A stretch of 64,000 nt of DNA. It comes from Salinivirgaceae bacterium (GTDB lineage Bacteria; Bacteroidota; Bacteroidia; Bacteroidales; SZUA-534). Positions 51,245 through 60,576 of the stretch are shown here, in pieces (within the stretch, counting starts at the first letter, position 1; each line of letters starts with the position of its first letter). Position numbers and translations under genes: made by a program. Under the pieces are notes generated by a model, which ran no database searches, was not told the DNA's origin, and was given only the letters and a program-made list of their open reading frames with translations. The stretch spans positions 1 through 64,000 of the forward strand of contig JAFYYA010000112.1 of NCBI GenBank assembly GCA_017557785.1. Reading direction: 5' to 3'.

Positions 51245-53455
51245 CTATTTCAACTTTTTTCGCAGCGAAAGAACGTTTTTGCCGTCGGTGTATTCGTAAT
51301 TGATACTGTCCATCAGCTGACGCACAAGGTGTATTCCCAAACCACCGATGGGGCGCTGTTCGGCCGACAGAGTGATGTCGGCATCCTCTTTGACGGTTGG
51401 GTCAAATGGGGCACCGCTGTCAGTTATGACAAACTTCAGCCGCACATCGTTGGCTTGCGCCTTGATATTGATAACTCCGTGTGTTCCTTGCGGATAGGCG
51501 TAGTTGATAATGTTCACCACAGCCTCCTCAATGGCAAGATTCATCTGCATTGTCAACGATGCGTCGAAACCTACGGCCTCGCACACACCCTCGACAAATT
51601 CGGCCAGACTCGGTATCTCATCGATATTGTTGTGAAGCGTCACACTGCGCTGGAATTTCTCGTCAATCTGTTGTTTGGTGTACTGTACGGCCAGCATTGT
51701 CAGGTCGTCGCTCTGGTCGGCATTGCCAACAAAATCGCGCACGGCATCGCTCATACGGCCAATGAACACTTCGGGCTGATGCACATCGGCGGCAAGAGCC
51801 TCACGCGACACTTGCACCATACGGTCGTCGCCGAAAAGTTCGTGCTCGATGTTCTCGGCTTCGGTCAGACCATCGGTGAACAGGAAAACGGTTGTACCAC
51901 AGTCGATATGCGTCTCCTGCGCGGTGTACTTCCAGCCCTGCATCACGCCGATTGGAATGTTTGAGCCGCACTTGAGCACTCCCACACCCGACCCAATGAG
52001 CAACGGCGAGTTGTGGCCCGCGTTGCAGTAGCGCATACGGCCCGTCGGCAGGTCGAGCACGCCAATGAAGAACGTTACAAACATATTGGCATCGTTCATT
52101 TCCGACATTGCATCGTTCATAGCCGTGACAATGCGGTCTGGCGATGACTCGTGCGCCGACAGAGTACGGAACTGTGCCCTTGTGACAGCCATCACCAACG
52201 AAGCGGGAACACCTTTGCCCGACACATCGCCTATGCAGAAGAATAGTTTCTCGTCGCGGATATAGAAATCGAACAAATCGCCGCCCACCTCTTTGGCAGG
52301 AACCAGATGACCGTAAATCTCAATATCGTCGCGCTCGGGGTACGGCGGGTAAATCTTCGGCAGCATACCTTTCTGAATCTCGCTGGCAATGTGCAACTCG
52401 CTGCCGATGCGTTCCTTTTCGGCGTTTACAATCTGTAACTTGTTGACACTGCGGATTGTACGCATTATAATGAAACCCAAAAGCGCAAGGCCGATAATCA
52501 TCAACCCAAACAGATTCAAGCCCACCTTGCGCAAGCCCTCGTAAATCTCGCTGTCGCGGCAGATGACCGCCATCGACCAGCCTGTACCGTTATCGACGGG
52601 CGCGTAATAGACGTAGTTCACTTCGCCGTCATCATCAGTGATAGTGGCGCAACCGCTGCCGCCCGCCATCATCTCGCGGTTCACACGCTCAACCGACGTG
52701 TCTTTGATTCCCGATGTCAGGTCGATAATGTTGGCGCGCATCACAAGGCTCTCAACGGGGCAGGCCATCATCTGGCCAGAGCGAGAAATCATCATATTCA
52801 CCGACGAAGGATAGATGCGGTTGGCGTTAATGACCTCGCCAAGCCAGTCGAGCGACACATCGGCGGTGAAAATACCCACCGTGCGGCCTGTGGCGTCGTG
52901 AATTGGCATCGAGTAGGTCGACATCATCATCTCGCCGCCGCCCTCGTCGTAGTAAGGCTCACTCCAATGCGGACGGTTGTTGCGCATTGGCACGGCATAC
53001 CATTCCATCTCGTGGTACTCATAATCGTCGGTACCAAGCTGCTTGCTGATGATGGTGCCATCGTCGGTTTTGTAGGAATAAGGCGAAAACTGGCGGCCTT
53101 TTTTGGGATAGTAGTTCGGCTCGAAGGCCACTGCACTACCCACAATTATATCGTTGCAAGTGAGCATTTTGCGTGTTACGGCGTACATCGAATCTGGCTG
53201 ATTCAGGCACAACTCAACAATCCACTCCATATTCTGCACCGCCACCTCAACAGCGCTCATCACATTGTTAATCTTCAGGTTGCGAACTTTCAACTCGCTC
53301 TCGGCGCGATGCTGAACCTCCTCGCGGATGCCTTCGCTGGCAAACCTGTACTGCACCACCGATGTTGTTTCAATCAACACTGCGGCGGTTATGATTATGG
53401 CCAAAGTCGATTTGGTTTTCAGTGACTTACGCCATTCTCTGAATCTTGTGCTCAT
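51245..53455 (-). CDS. Sensor SpoIIE-type PP2C phosphatase with C-terminal anti-sigma ATPase domain
   Basis: The 736-residue protein has a transmembrane helix (about 14-32), an extracytoplasmic dCache-like sensor (about 35-305) and a second helix (about 312-335). A PP2C SpoIIE domain (about 375-570) follows, with GDLFDFY, GDVSGKGVPASLVMA, YCNAGHNSPLL and LFTDGLTEAEN, then an RsbW-like HATPase domain (about 600-736) with EEAVVNIINYAYPQG and GGLGIHLV. It should dephosphorylate a STAS protein in response to a signal, while the ATPase domain may bind or phosphorylate one. Both activities in one chain make a self-contained switch. Confidence 0.92.
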   Translation of the reverse strand: MSTRFREWRKSLKTKSTLAIIITAAVLIETTSVVQYRFASEGIREEVQHRAESELKVRNLKINNVMSAVEVAVQNMEWIVELCLNQPDSMYAVTRKMLTCNDIIVGSAVAFEPNYYPKKGRQFSPYSYKTDDGTIISKQLGTDDYEYHEMEWYAVPMRNNRPHWSEPYYDEGGGEMMMSTYSMPIHDATGRTVGIFTADVSLDWLGEVINANRIYPSSVNMMISRSGQMMACPVESLVMRANIIDLTSGIKDTSVERVNREMMAGGSGCATITDDDGEVNYVYYAPVDNGTGWSMAVICRDSEIYEGLRKVGLNLFGLMIIGLALLGFIIMRTIRSVNKLQIVNAEKERIGSELHIASEIQKGMLPKIYPPYPERDDIEIYGHLVPAKEVGGDLFDFYIRDEKLFFCIGDVSGKGVPASLVMAVTRAQFRTLSAHESSPDRIVTAMNDAMSEMNDANMFVTFFIGVLDLPTGRMRYCNAGHNSPLLIGSGVGVLKCGSNIPIGVMQGWKYTAQETHIDCGTTVFLFTDGLTEAENIEHELFGDDRMVQVSREALAADVHQPEVFIGRMSDAVRDFVGNADQSDDLTMLAVQYTKQQIDEKFQRSVTLHNNIDEIPSLAEFVEGVCEAVGFDASLTMQMNLAIEEAVVNIINYAYPQGTHGVINIKAQANDVRLKFVITDSGAPFDPTVKEDADITLSAEQRPIGGLGIHLVRQLMDSINYEYTDGKNVLSLRKKLK

Positions 53456-53475
53456 TCTATATCCTAAATTTATTT

Positions 53476-53542
53476 CTAACCAAACTTATCCAAACTAAAA
53501 CCATAATCTTGTTTTAGGATAATTTAGGGTTCGTTTGGTTAG
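53476..53542 (-). repeat. Long two-part hairpin between two operon genes
   Basis: CTAACCAAAC (53476-53485) pairs with GTTTGGTTAG (53533-53542). Inside, TTATC (53486-53490) pairs with GATAA (53518-53522) and CTAAAAC (53495-53501) with GTTTTAG (53511-53517). No T-run follows on the minus strand, so it is not an ordinary terminator. It occupies most of the 109-base gap between the STAS-kinase and phosphatase genes. Confidence 0.75.
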
Positions 53543-53564
53543 AGACAAAAAACATTAATCATTC

Positions 53565-54761
53565 TTATTCCAACGTCCAATCTTTAAAGGTGTCGCATAC
53601 TGATAAAATATATTCTTTGCGTTTGGTGACGCGCTCTGCGAAGACTTCCTGACAATGGCGAATCACCTCGTCGGGGAACGAGTTGCTCAACGAGAGCCAC
53701 GTGAAGTTGCGCAGACAGCCCACAACGGCAATCTGCTCGGTGCGGTGCTTAATGAAATCGGCGCTCTGGCCTTCGAAATAATATTGTATCATCTTCAACC
53801 ATATATCGTTAGCCAACTGCTGCGAAAGGCCGATAATCTGCTCGTAATCGCCCACGAGCGACACCATTGCCGAATAGGAATGTCCCAAATCGATAATCGG
53901 GTGTCCGTAGCCAACCTCGCCCATATCAATCAGCATCAGTTCGCCGTTCTGCAACATTGCGTTTTTGGTCTGAAGGTCGCAGTGCAGAAGTCGGTCGCCC
54001 TGCGGGATTGCCTGAACAATACGCATCATAAGGTCGGTTGATGGCGTGTCGAAATAGCGGCTGATGATGCGCACGGCCTCTTCCTCACGCTCAATGCACG
54101 ACGGGATGCTGCCGCCTTTTGGCACCTTGATGTCGTGCAAGTGGCGGAACAGGCTGGCGTAGAGCCTTGCAAACTCGTCGATGCGCTGCGGCTCACGTTT
54201 CAGACAGGCGGTCAGCGTGTCGGCCTTAAGCAACTCATACACAAGCCCATACTGACTGCCCACACGCACGATGTCGAACGAGATGGCGGTTGGCATTCCC
54301 AAAACGAACGACTCTTTGGCCATTGTGATTTCGGTCTGCACCTCGTCGATGGTGGTTCCCTCACGGAAGACTTTTATTATGGTGTCGTCGTCGATGCGGT
54401 AAACCACGCCAACGCCGCCACGGCCAATCACCTGGCACCCGTCGACGCTGAAACGCCGCATAGCCTTCTCGACGTTCATAATCTTTGTAAAGCCCGTCAT
54501 TTCAAGCACTTGATAAACGTCGGGGCAAACCTCGGTGACGCGGAAACCCGGGTAGCGCTTGGCCAACCCAAGCAGAATACGCAGTCCCGAACTCGATATG
54601 TATTCAAGCCCGCAGGCGTCGCAGGTCAGATTGTCGATTTTGCCGCAGGCCGCCAGCTGGCTGTCGATGTCGGCCGCAGCCTGTGTTGTGGCCGAAGTGT
54701 CCATCCGCCCGCTGATGGTGAGCGTTGCCTGTCCGTTACGGTTGTTTGCTGTTATCTTCAT
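53565..54761 (-). CDS. STAS-protein kinase fusion (aminoglycoside phosphotransferase-like kinase)
   Basis: The 398-residue protein has an N-terminal STAS domain (about 1-105, with EYISSSGLRILL) fused to a kinase-like domain (about 112-390). The latter shows a glycine loop IGRGGVGVVYRI, a following Lys in IIKVF, the catalytic LLHCDLQTKN (HxDxxxxN) and IDMGE in place of the DFG-like motif. It resembles the APH/choline kinase group, including a STAS-linked subfamily known from Fibrobacter and Bacteroidetes. It probably phosphorylates a protein or small molecule as part of the switch. It is the first gene of the operon. Confidence 0.88.
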   Translation of the reverse strand: MKITANNRNGQATLTISGRMDTSATTQAAADIDSQLAACGKIDNLTCDACGLEYISSSGLRILLGLAKRYPGFRVTEVCPDVYQVLEMTGFTKIMNVEKAMRRFSVDGCQVIGRGGVGVVYRIDDDTIIKVFREGTTIDEVQTEITMAKESFVLGMPTAISFDIVRVGSQYGLVYELLKADTLTACLKREPQRIDEFARLYASLFRHLHDIKVPKGGSIPSCIEREEEAVRIISRYFDTPSTDLMMRIVQAIPQGDRLLHCDLQTKNAMLQNGELMLIDMGEVGYGHPIIDLGHSYSAMVSLVGDYEQIIGLSQQLANDIWLKMIQYYFEGQSADFIKHRTEQIAVVGCLRNFTWLSLSNSFPDEVIRHCQEVFAERVTKRKEYILSVCDTFKDWTLE

Positions 54762-54858
54762 AGTCGCTTCGTTTAAAACATTATGGTAAATGTAAGGAAT
54801 TTTATGTTGAAGGATTTAGGAAAGTGTTTAAAAAATATGGTTATCCGTATGATGCACA

Positions 54859-54889
54859 AAAGGCCTAATCCTATCAAGATTCAGCCTTT
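54859..54889 (-). terminator. Probable terminator in the 310-base gap after the DUF4419 gene
   Basis: On the minus strand AAAGGCTGAATC and GATTAGGCCTTT form a stem with small mismatches, followed by a short TTTT. It is about 180 bases after the stop at 55072, so it may end the DUF4419 transcript. The rest of the gap 54762-55071 shows no gene. Confidence 0.55.
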
Positions 54890-55071
54890 CCTCTAATCAA
54901 ACTTGAACGTTATGTTGTGCAGACTAAAACCATGAAGTAACTCTGCTGTCATTTTTGCACCGCCCTTTCAAAGCTTGAATTTTGTGCATTTATGCAGAGA
55001 TTCTCACCCCAACTTATATTACACCGCCCATCTCAAACTAAATCTATTACGTTCCCAATATTCTTGAAACT

Positions 55072-56187
55072 CTAAAATTTGAACAACGAATGGTCTTCTT
55101 TATACTGCACCGCCCAACCGATTTTTGGTGTTAAAGCTCCAGTTGCAGCATCCACTTCATATCCAAAAACACCTGACAAAAATTCCATATCGGTTTCTTT
55201 TGTTACATTGCCTTCGCCATCAATTTCCTTATACTTGAAAGGAACACAGACCTGATTTCTCGGCATATTTTTAGTCCACTTTACACTGCCTTTGGTCTTG
55301 CCTTTTTCGTCGGGAAAGAACTTCAAAATCCATCCGTCGACTTCGGTTGTTGGCGTGTCATCGCCAGGCGAACACCCGGGGGCGCGAAATTCGTCGACAG
55401 CAATATATTGCACCATACACCGCCAAAAATGCTGACTTGGCTTTCCTTCGGCAGCCTTAATAAATTGTTTTAAAACAGGCTCCAAACCCGACACCCATTT
55501 TTTCAGTCCGAATTGTGACAATTTGCTGGTTTTGTCGAGCACGCGCCGCCAATCATCGGCTGTGCCTGTAAGTGTCACATACGGAATGCCGCACGCAGCG
55601 TAAAAAACCTCATAGTCGAAATATTCTTTCACACAATCCATCAGCGTTATTTCCGATGCAATGCGGCAAGTTTTGTCAGTAGTCGAAAAATCAGATGTAA
55701 TGGTTTCAACAATATCGTTTTTGGTATTCTCTTTAATCAAAGCAGAAAACAAATCAACGGCAGAAGGCCAGTCATACGTTTCCGGTTGTAATGGGGATTC
55801 AATTTCTACACTAAGTGTCATTTTCCCTTCGTGGTCAACGAGCATCGAACGAAGTTCCTCGGAATGAGTGCTCGCATACCGCGCAAAACCTTGACAAATT
55901 GTTATCCAAATCATATCGGGCGACAACACAATCGGGCGATGGTCTCGATAAGCATCTAAAATACAACTGTATAAAGCATCGCCATCATCGAAACTGAAAC
56001 ATTCATTTGTAAAACTGGATGCCAAATACCTATTTCGAGTATCCTGATAGATTGTCCTTTTCGGTGCGGGAAGGTCTTCATCGACAACAAACGTGATACT
56101 GCTGTCGGTTTTTGATATGATTTTGTCTTGAGCGTGTGATGCTATTGTCGCAAAAAACAAAAGAAATACAAGCAAAGTCGTTTTCAT
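55072..56187 (-). CDS. Secreted DUF4419 protein
   Basis: The 371-residue protein has a signal peptide (MKTTLLVFLLFFATIASHA). It then matches the DUF4419 pattern: PIVLSPDMIWITICQGFARYASTHSEELR, TSDFSTT, MDCVKEYFDYE, GIPYVTLTGTADDWRRVL and SGVFGYEVDAATGALTPKIGWAV. The ATG at 56187 starts the signal peptide; the longer frame from 56259 is rejected. The function of DUF4419 is unknown; members occur across bacteria and fungi. It is divergently transcribed from the SIMPL gene. Confidence 0.88.
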   Translation of the reverse strand: MKTTLLVFLLFFATIASHAQDKIISKTDSSITFVVDEDLPAPKRTIYQDTRNRYLASSFTNECFSFDDGDALYSCILDAYRDHRPIVLSPDMIWITICQGFARYASTHSEELRSMLVDHEGKMTLSVEIESPLQPETYDWPSAVDLFSALIKENTKNDIVETITSDFSTTDKTCRIASEITLMDCVKEYFDYEVFYAACGIPYVTLTGTADDWRRVLDKTSKLSQFGLKKWVSGLEPVLKQFIKAAEGKPSQHFWRCMVQYIAVDEFRAPGCSPGDDTPTTEVDGWILKFFPDEKGKTKGSVKWTKNMPRNQVCVPFKYKEIDGEGNVTKETDMEFLSGVFGYEVDAATGALTPKIGWAVQYKEDHSLFKF

Positions 56188-56313
56188 AATCGTAAGTGTT
56201 AATTTGTTCAAAGGTACTTTTTCCTGTGGTTTTTCAAATATGACGCAGTATAATTGCACTTCCGATGGCTATAAATCTTCTTTTAATCGGGATAACATCA
56301 CCATCATTTTTTT

Positions 56314-56321
56314 TACATTTG
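56314..56321 (+). promoter_or_regulatory. Bacteroidota -7 box upstream of the SIMPL gene
   Basis: TACATTTG matches TAnnTTTG 19 bases before the ATG at 56340; no exact -33 TTTG is visible. Confidence 0.5.
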
Positions 56322-56339
56322 CGTAATAATCAAACTGAA

Positions 56340-57032
56340 ATGAAACAGAATCTAAACTCTTTAATATTGGGCATCAGCATAGTGCTTGGCTGCTTCCTAA
56401 TCTATTGCGGCATAAATAATTATGCGCAAAAAGACCGATTTGTGTCGGTAAAAGGTCTGGCTGAGCGCGAAGTATTGGCCGACAAAGTGGTATGGCCGCT
56501 GTCGTTCAACGAAGTGGGCAACAATATGGGGCAACTTTACGAACTGATTGAGACAAAACAGCAAACTATTGTCAACTTTCTGAAAGAGAATGGTATAAAA
56601 GACGATGAGATTACCGTTTCGGCACCATCGGTGCTCGACCGTCTGGCACAGCAGTGGGCGCAAGACAACGTGCGCGAGCGTTACCAAACAAGTTGCACCA
56701 TCACGGTCATCTCGTCGGATGTGCCTAAGATTATGTCGATTATGAAGATGCAGCAGGAACTGCTGAAAAAGGGCGTGGCCATTGGCGGAAACTCTTACGA
56801 GAATCAGACGGAATATCAGTACACCAATCTGAACTCACTCAAGCCCGAGATGATTGAAGAAGCCACACGCAACGCCCGTCAGGTGGCCGAAAAATTTGCT
56901 CAGGACGCCGACTGCGATTTGGGCAGCATCCGCAATGCATCGCAAGGACAATTCTCTATTAGTGAAGACTTTACAACACCGCATATAAAGAAGGTTAGAG
57001 TGGTGACAACGATTGACTACTATTTGAAATAA
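56340..57032 (+). CDS. SIMPL (DUF541) domain protein
   Basis: The 230-residue protein has one N-terminal transmembrane or signal-anchor segment (about 8-28) and a SIMPL domain outside the cytoplasm: FVSVKGLAEREVLADKVVWPL, TVSAPSVLDRLAQQW, then a helical middle and ARQVAEKFAQDADCDLGSIRNASQGQFSI. SIMPL-like proteins are periplasmic and of uncertain role; some are linked to oxidative stress or to outer-membrane quality. The ATG at 56340 is used because the longer frame begins upstream of the -7 box. Confidence 0.88.
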   Translation: MKQNLNSLILGISIVLGCFLIYCGINNYAQKDRFVSVKGLAEREVLADKVVWPLSFNEVGNNMGQLYELIETKQQTIVNFLKENGIKDDEITVSAPSVLDRLAQQWAQDNVRERYQTSCTITVISSDVPKIMSIMKMQQELLKKGVAIGGNSYENQTEYQYTNLNSLKPEMIEEATRNARQVAEKFAQDADCDLGSIRNASQGQFSISEDFTTPHIKKVRVVTTIDYYLK

Positions 57033-57047
57033 ATAAATGAAACTTTG

Positions 57048-57074
57048 TACAGACGTGCATCGATGCGTCTCTAC
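57048..57074. repeat. GTAGAGACGCA-type palindrome, imperfect copy
   Basis: GTACAGACGTGCATCGATGC is followed by GTCTCTAC, giving a hairpin with one mismatch and one bulge. It is related to the perfect copy inside the methyltransferase gene (40654-40681). It lies in the gap between the SIMPL and flavodoxin genes. Confidence 0.7.
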
Positions 57075-57106
57075 TAATTGATAATTTTAACTAAAAACTT
57101 AAAACA

Positions 57107-57922
57107 ATGAAAATCAAAAGCATGGCATTAATTGCGACAACATTGGCAGCTACTGTTGCCTGCACATCGGCACCAAAGAAAGCTGAAACCGTACAGCCAA
57201 AAGCATTGGTTGTATTCTACTCACAGAGCAACACCACACGCACAGTGGCTCAAGAGATTCAAAAACAACTGAATTGCGACATCGCAGAAATTGAGTGTGT
57301 TGAACCGTACTCTGGCGACTTCGGCCAGACCATCCAACGCTGGCAGAAAGAACAGCAAGAAGGCACTCTGCCCGAAATCAAGCCGCTTGACAAAAACATC
57401 AGCGACTACGACGTGATTTTCCTGGGTTACCCGATTTGGGGCGGCACTTACGCCATTCCGGTTGCCACATTCCTGAAAAACACTGATTTCGCAGGCAAGA
57501 AACTTGTTCCGTTCTGCACATTCGGCAGCGGTGGTCTTAACACCAGCGTTGCAGCATTGCAGCAGAGTGCACAAAACGCTCAGATTCTGGACGGTTACGG
57601 TGTTCGTCAGGCTCGTGTTGCCGCAGCTCCGGCCGAAGTTGAACAATTCCTGATTAAACTTGGCTTCAAAGAAGGCGAAGTTGAGCAATTGCCCGATTTC
57701 TCTGAGCAGAAGGATGTTACCGATGCAGAAAAAGAAATCTTCAACCAGGCTTGCAGCAGCTACCAAATGCCGCTCGGCAACCCTGTTACTGTTGGCTCTC
57801 GCCCGATTAAAGGCGGCACCGAGTATCTCTTCACTGTTGAAGGTCAAGGCGGTATGAAGTCACAGATTTACGTTTTGGCAAAAGAGAACGAAACTCCGGA
57901 ATTCACTCAGGTTGTAAGATAA
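57107..57922 (+). CDS. Flavodoxin-like lipoprotein with extra C-terminal domain
   Basis: The 271-residue protein has a lipobox (ATVACT, Cys19) and a flavodoxin fold: VFYSQSNTTRTVAQEI binds the FMN phosphate, DVIFLGYPIWGGTYAIPVATFL and FCTFGSGGLNTSVAAL supply further FMN contacts. After about residue 205 a C-terminal part of about 65 residues with a VGSRPIKGGTEYLFTVEGQGGMKSQIYV stretch is added. Flavodoxins exported as lipoproteins are found in Bacteroidota; the electron partner is unknown. Confidence 0.88.
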   Translation: MKIKSMALIATTLAATVACTSAPKKAETVQPKALVVFYSQSNTTRTVAQEIQKQLNCDIAEIECVEPYSGDFGQTIQRWQKEQQEGTLPEIKPLDKNISDYDVIFLGYPIWGGTYAIPVATFLKNTDFAGKKLVPFCTFGSGGLNTSVAALQQSAQNAQILDGYGVRQARVAAAPAEVEQFLIKLGFKEGEVEQLPDFSEQKDVTDAEKEIFNQACSSYQMPLGNPVTVGSRPIKGGTEYLFTVEGQGGMKSQIYVLAKENETPEFTQVVR

Positions 57923-57953
57923 TCAAGGCTGAAAACGCCTTAGGTTAAAAATA

Positions 57954-57985
57954 AAATCCACGGATGTTCAAGACATTCGTGGATT
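57954..57985. terminator. Bidirectional intrinsic terminator between the flavodoxin and def genes
   Basis: ATCCACGGATG and CATTCGTGGAT pair around a 7-base loop with a T-run on the plus strand (and T-rich sequence on the minus strand). It ends the flavodoxin gene and can end the def operon. Confidence 0.88.
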
Positions 57986-58031
57986 TTTTATGAACTTATT
58001 TATTTCAGCGCCTTAGCGCGCAGATAACTAT

Positions 58032-58589
58032 CTACTTATTATTAAGTATCTTATATCGAGCTGAAGCCTTTCCCTTAATCATTGCGTTCAGCTTACCGCC
58101 AAGCATACGGCGACGGATAGGCGAAATATGGTCGGTGAAGACTTTGCCGTCAAGATGATCGAGTTCGTGCTGTGAGATGCGGGCACGCATACCATCCCAA
58201 ACTTCCTGATGCTCAACAAAATTCTCGTCAAAGTATCGGATTTCAACCTTGTCAGGACGCCATACATCCTCGCTGATTCCAGGCAGACTCAAACAACCTT
58301 CGTTGAATTTAACTTCCTCATCTGTCGGGAAATCAATAATCTCCGGATTGATAAGCGTGCGCTTGAAATCTTTGCAGGCTGGCTCATCATCGGCAAAAGG
58401 TGTAGCATCAATGATGACCAGACGAAGGCTCTGCCCCACCTGCGGTGCGGCCAAACCAACACCCTCGGCGGCAGCCAAAGTGTCATACATATTGGCTATC
58501 AACTCTTTAAGCCCTTCTTGGTCTTTGGTTACGGTTTGCGCCTTCTTGCGCAGAATCGGATTGCCGTAAACTGTTATCGGTAGTATCAT
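58032..58589 (-). CDS. def: Peptide deformylase
   Basis: The 185-residue protein removes the formyl group from new protein N-termini using a metal ion. The three family motifs are present: GVGLAAPQVG (residues 43-52), EGCLS with metal ligand Cys99, and HELDH with His141, catalytic Glu142 and His145. Its start overlaps the ruvX stop by four bases (ATGA), so it is translationally coupled as the last gene of glmM-ruvX-def. Confidence 0.96.
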   Translation of the reverse strand: MILPITVYGNPILRKKAQTVTKDQEGLKELIANMYDTLAAAEGVGLAAPQVGQSLRLVIIDATPFADDEPACKDFKRTLINPEIIDFPTDEEVKFNEGCLSLPGISEDVWRPDKVEIRYFDENFVEHQEVWDGMRARISQHELDHLDGKVFTDHISPIRRRMLGGKLNAMIKGKASARYKILNNK

Positions 58590-59005
58590 TTTCGTTGTTT
58601 TTGTTCCATATACGATTGCAGGATGATTGTCGCACTTACGGTGTCGATCAATGCTTTATCCTGTCTTTGTTTCTTTTTCAGACCGCCGTCAATCATCGAT
58701 TGGAAAGCGATTTTCGATGTGAACCGCTCATCGACCATCTCAACGGGCGTACTGGCAAACTCTTTCTTCAATTTTTCGACAAATGGACGAATGTATTGCA
58801 TTGATTCCGAATCGGTTGCATCCATTTGTTTGGCGTGGCCAACCACAAATGTGTCAACCTGTTCCTTTTGCGTGTACTGCTTCAGAAAATCCATCAATTC
58901 AGCCGCAGGCACGGTTTTCAAGCCCGTGGCGATAATTTGCAGAGTATCGGTCACGGCAATTCCGCAACGTTTGCGGCCATAGTCGATGGCAAGTATTCGT
59001 CCCAA
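58586..59005 (-). CDS. ruvX: Holliday junction resolvase-like protein YqgF/RuvX
   Basis: The 139-residue protein has the RNase H-like start AIDYGRKRCGIAVTD with the first catalytic Asp, then FVVGHAKQMDATDSES and MVDERFTS (Glu), the family pattern. It is linked to 16S rRNA 5'-end maturation in E. coli and was originally proposed as a junction resolvase. It starts directly after glmM with no gap and overlaps def by four bases. Confidence 0.93.
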   Translation of the reverse strand: MGRILAIDYGRKRCGIAVTDTLQIIATGLKTVPAAELMDFLKQYTQKEQVDTFVVGHAKQMDATDSESMQYIRPFVEKLKKEFASTPVEMVDERFTSKIAFQSMIDGGLKKKQRQDKALIDTVSATIILQSYMEQKQRK

Positions 59006-60400
59006 TCAGATTCCTGCTATTTGTTTGATTTCGCCCATTATACGTTGTGCCAACGCATCGGCTGACTGCTCGTTTTTGCTCTCGGCGTAGATGCGGATAA
59101 TCGGCTCGGTGTTCGATTTGCGCAGATGAACCCACTCGGTCGGGAAGTCGATTTTCACGCCATCGATGTCGTTAACGCGCTCATTTGCATAGCGTTTCTT
59201 CATTTCGGCCAGTACCGCATCGACGTTAACCGCTGGCGTGAGTTGAATTTTGTTCTTCGAAATGAAGTAAGCAGGATATTTGGCACGCAACTCTGATGTT
59301 TTGCATTGGCTTTTAGCAAGATGCGTCAAGAACAGAGCGATGCCAACCAGCGCATCGCGACCGTAGTGCAGTTCGGGATAGATGACTCCGCCGTTGCCCT
59401 CACCACCAATTATTGCATTGGTTTCCTTCATTTTAGCAACAACGTTCACCTCTCCAACCGCAGCTGCCGAATACTGACCGCCGCGTTGCTCGGTCACATC
59501 ACGCAAAGCACGTGTGCTCGACAGGTTCGAGACGGTGTTACCTTTAGTATTGCTCAACACGTAGTCGGCCACCGAAACCAGAGTGTACTCTTCGCCAAAC
59601 ATCGAGCCGTCTTCGCAGACAATGGCCAAACGGTCGACATCGGGGTCAACCACAAAGCCCACATCGGCCTTCTGCTCGCGCATTGCAGCCGAAATCTGCC
59701 CCAGATTCTCAGGCAGCGGCTCGGGTGTGTGGAAGAAATTACCAGTTGGCTCGGTATTCAGTCCGACGACGTTGGTAACTCCCAGAGCCTTAAACAGTTC
59801 TGGCAGAATCAGCCCGCCAACTGAATTGATTGAATCGAAGACAACCTTGAAGTTTGCCTTACGGATTGCCTCAACATCAACAAGCGATAAATCAACAACT
59901 TGTGCAACGTGTTTTGCGTTGAATGTCAAATCCTGCTCAATGTGTCCCAACGAATCGACATCGGCAAATGAATATTGCTCTTTTTCAGCAATTTCGAGAA
60001 CCCGATTGCCCTCCGCAGCGTTCAAAAACTCACCGTTGCGATTGAGCAATTTCAGTGCGTTCCACTGTTTAGGGTTGTGGCTGGCGGTCAGAATCAGTCC
60101 GCCGTCGGCTTTATGGTGAGTAACAGCAAGTTCGGTGGTTGGCGTTGTGGCAAGGTCGATGTCGATAACATCCATACCCATACTCACGAGCGTGCCCAAA
60201 ACAATGTGCGACACCATTGTGCCTGAAATGCGGGCGTCGCGGCCCACAACAATGCGCAAGTGGCTTTTGCCAGCGTTCTGCTCCTTCACCCACTGCGAGT
60301 AGGCGGCCGTGAACTTGACAATATCGATGGGGCTCAATCCCTCGCCGACCTTGTCGCCAATGGTTCCACGAATTCCTGAAATTGATTTTATTAAGCTCAT
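59006..60400 (-). CDS. glmM: Phosphoglucosamine mutase-type phosphohexomutase
   Basis: The 464-residue protein converts glucosamine 6-phosphate to glucosamine 1-phosphate for cell-wall precursors. The active serine is Ser107 in TASHNP, the metal loop is DPDVDRLA, the sugar-binding loop is GGEGNGG, and the C-terminal phosphate site is RKSNTEPIIRIYAE. The start at 60400 (MSLIKSISGIRGTIG) fits the family better than the ATG six codons upstream. It is the first gene of glmM-ruvX-def. A phosphomannomutase activity cannot be excluded from sequence. Confidence 0.85.
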   Translation of the reverse strand: MSLIKSISGIRGTIGDKVGEGLSPIDIVKFTAAYSQWVKEQNAGKSHLRIVVGRDARISGTMVSHIVLGTLVSMGMDVIDIDLATTPTTELAVTHHKADGGLILTASHNPKQWNALKLLNRNGEFLNAAEGNRVLEIAEKEQYSFADVDSLGHIEQDLTFNAKHVAQVVDLSLVDVEAIRKANFKVVFDSINSVGGLILPELFKALGVTNVVGLNTEPTGNFFHTPEPLPENLGQISAAMREQKADVGFVVDPDVDRLAIVCEDGSMFGEEYTLVSVADYVLSNTKGNTVSNLSSTRALRDVTEQRGGQYSAAAVGEVNVVAKMKETNAIIGGEGNGGVIYPELHYGRDALVGIALFLTHLAKSQCKTSELRAKYPAYFISKNKIQLTPAVNVDAVLAEMKKRYANERVNDIDGVKIDFPTEWVHLRKSNTEPIIRIYAESKNEQSADALAQRIMGEIKQIAGI

Positions 60401-60522
60401 ATTCTTATAGTTATGCAAATAGAAAATTTGTTAAATCAAAAATATTAACAATTGCGAAAATACACTATTAAAGAATATCCGACTTGCCGGAATCTGATTT
60501 TTTGCATGATTCGAATAGCACA

Positions 60523-60555
60523 ACAAAAAAAACGGGACCTCACAGCCCCGTTTTT
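60523..60555 (-). terminator. Intrinsic terminator after trpB2
   Basis: AACGGG (60531-60536) and CCCGTT (60547-60552) pair, and on the minus strand a long T-run follows. It is about 25 bases after the stop at 60577. Confidence 0.85.
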
Positions 60556-60576
60556 CCCATTATTCAACAAATTGAA

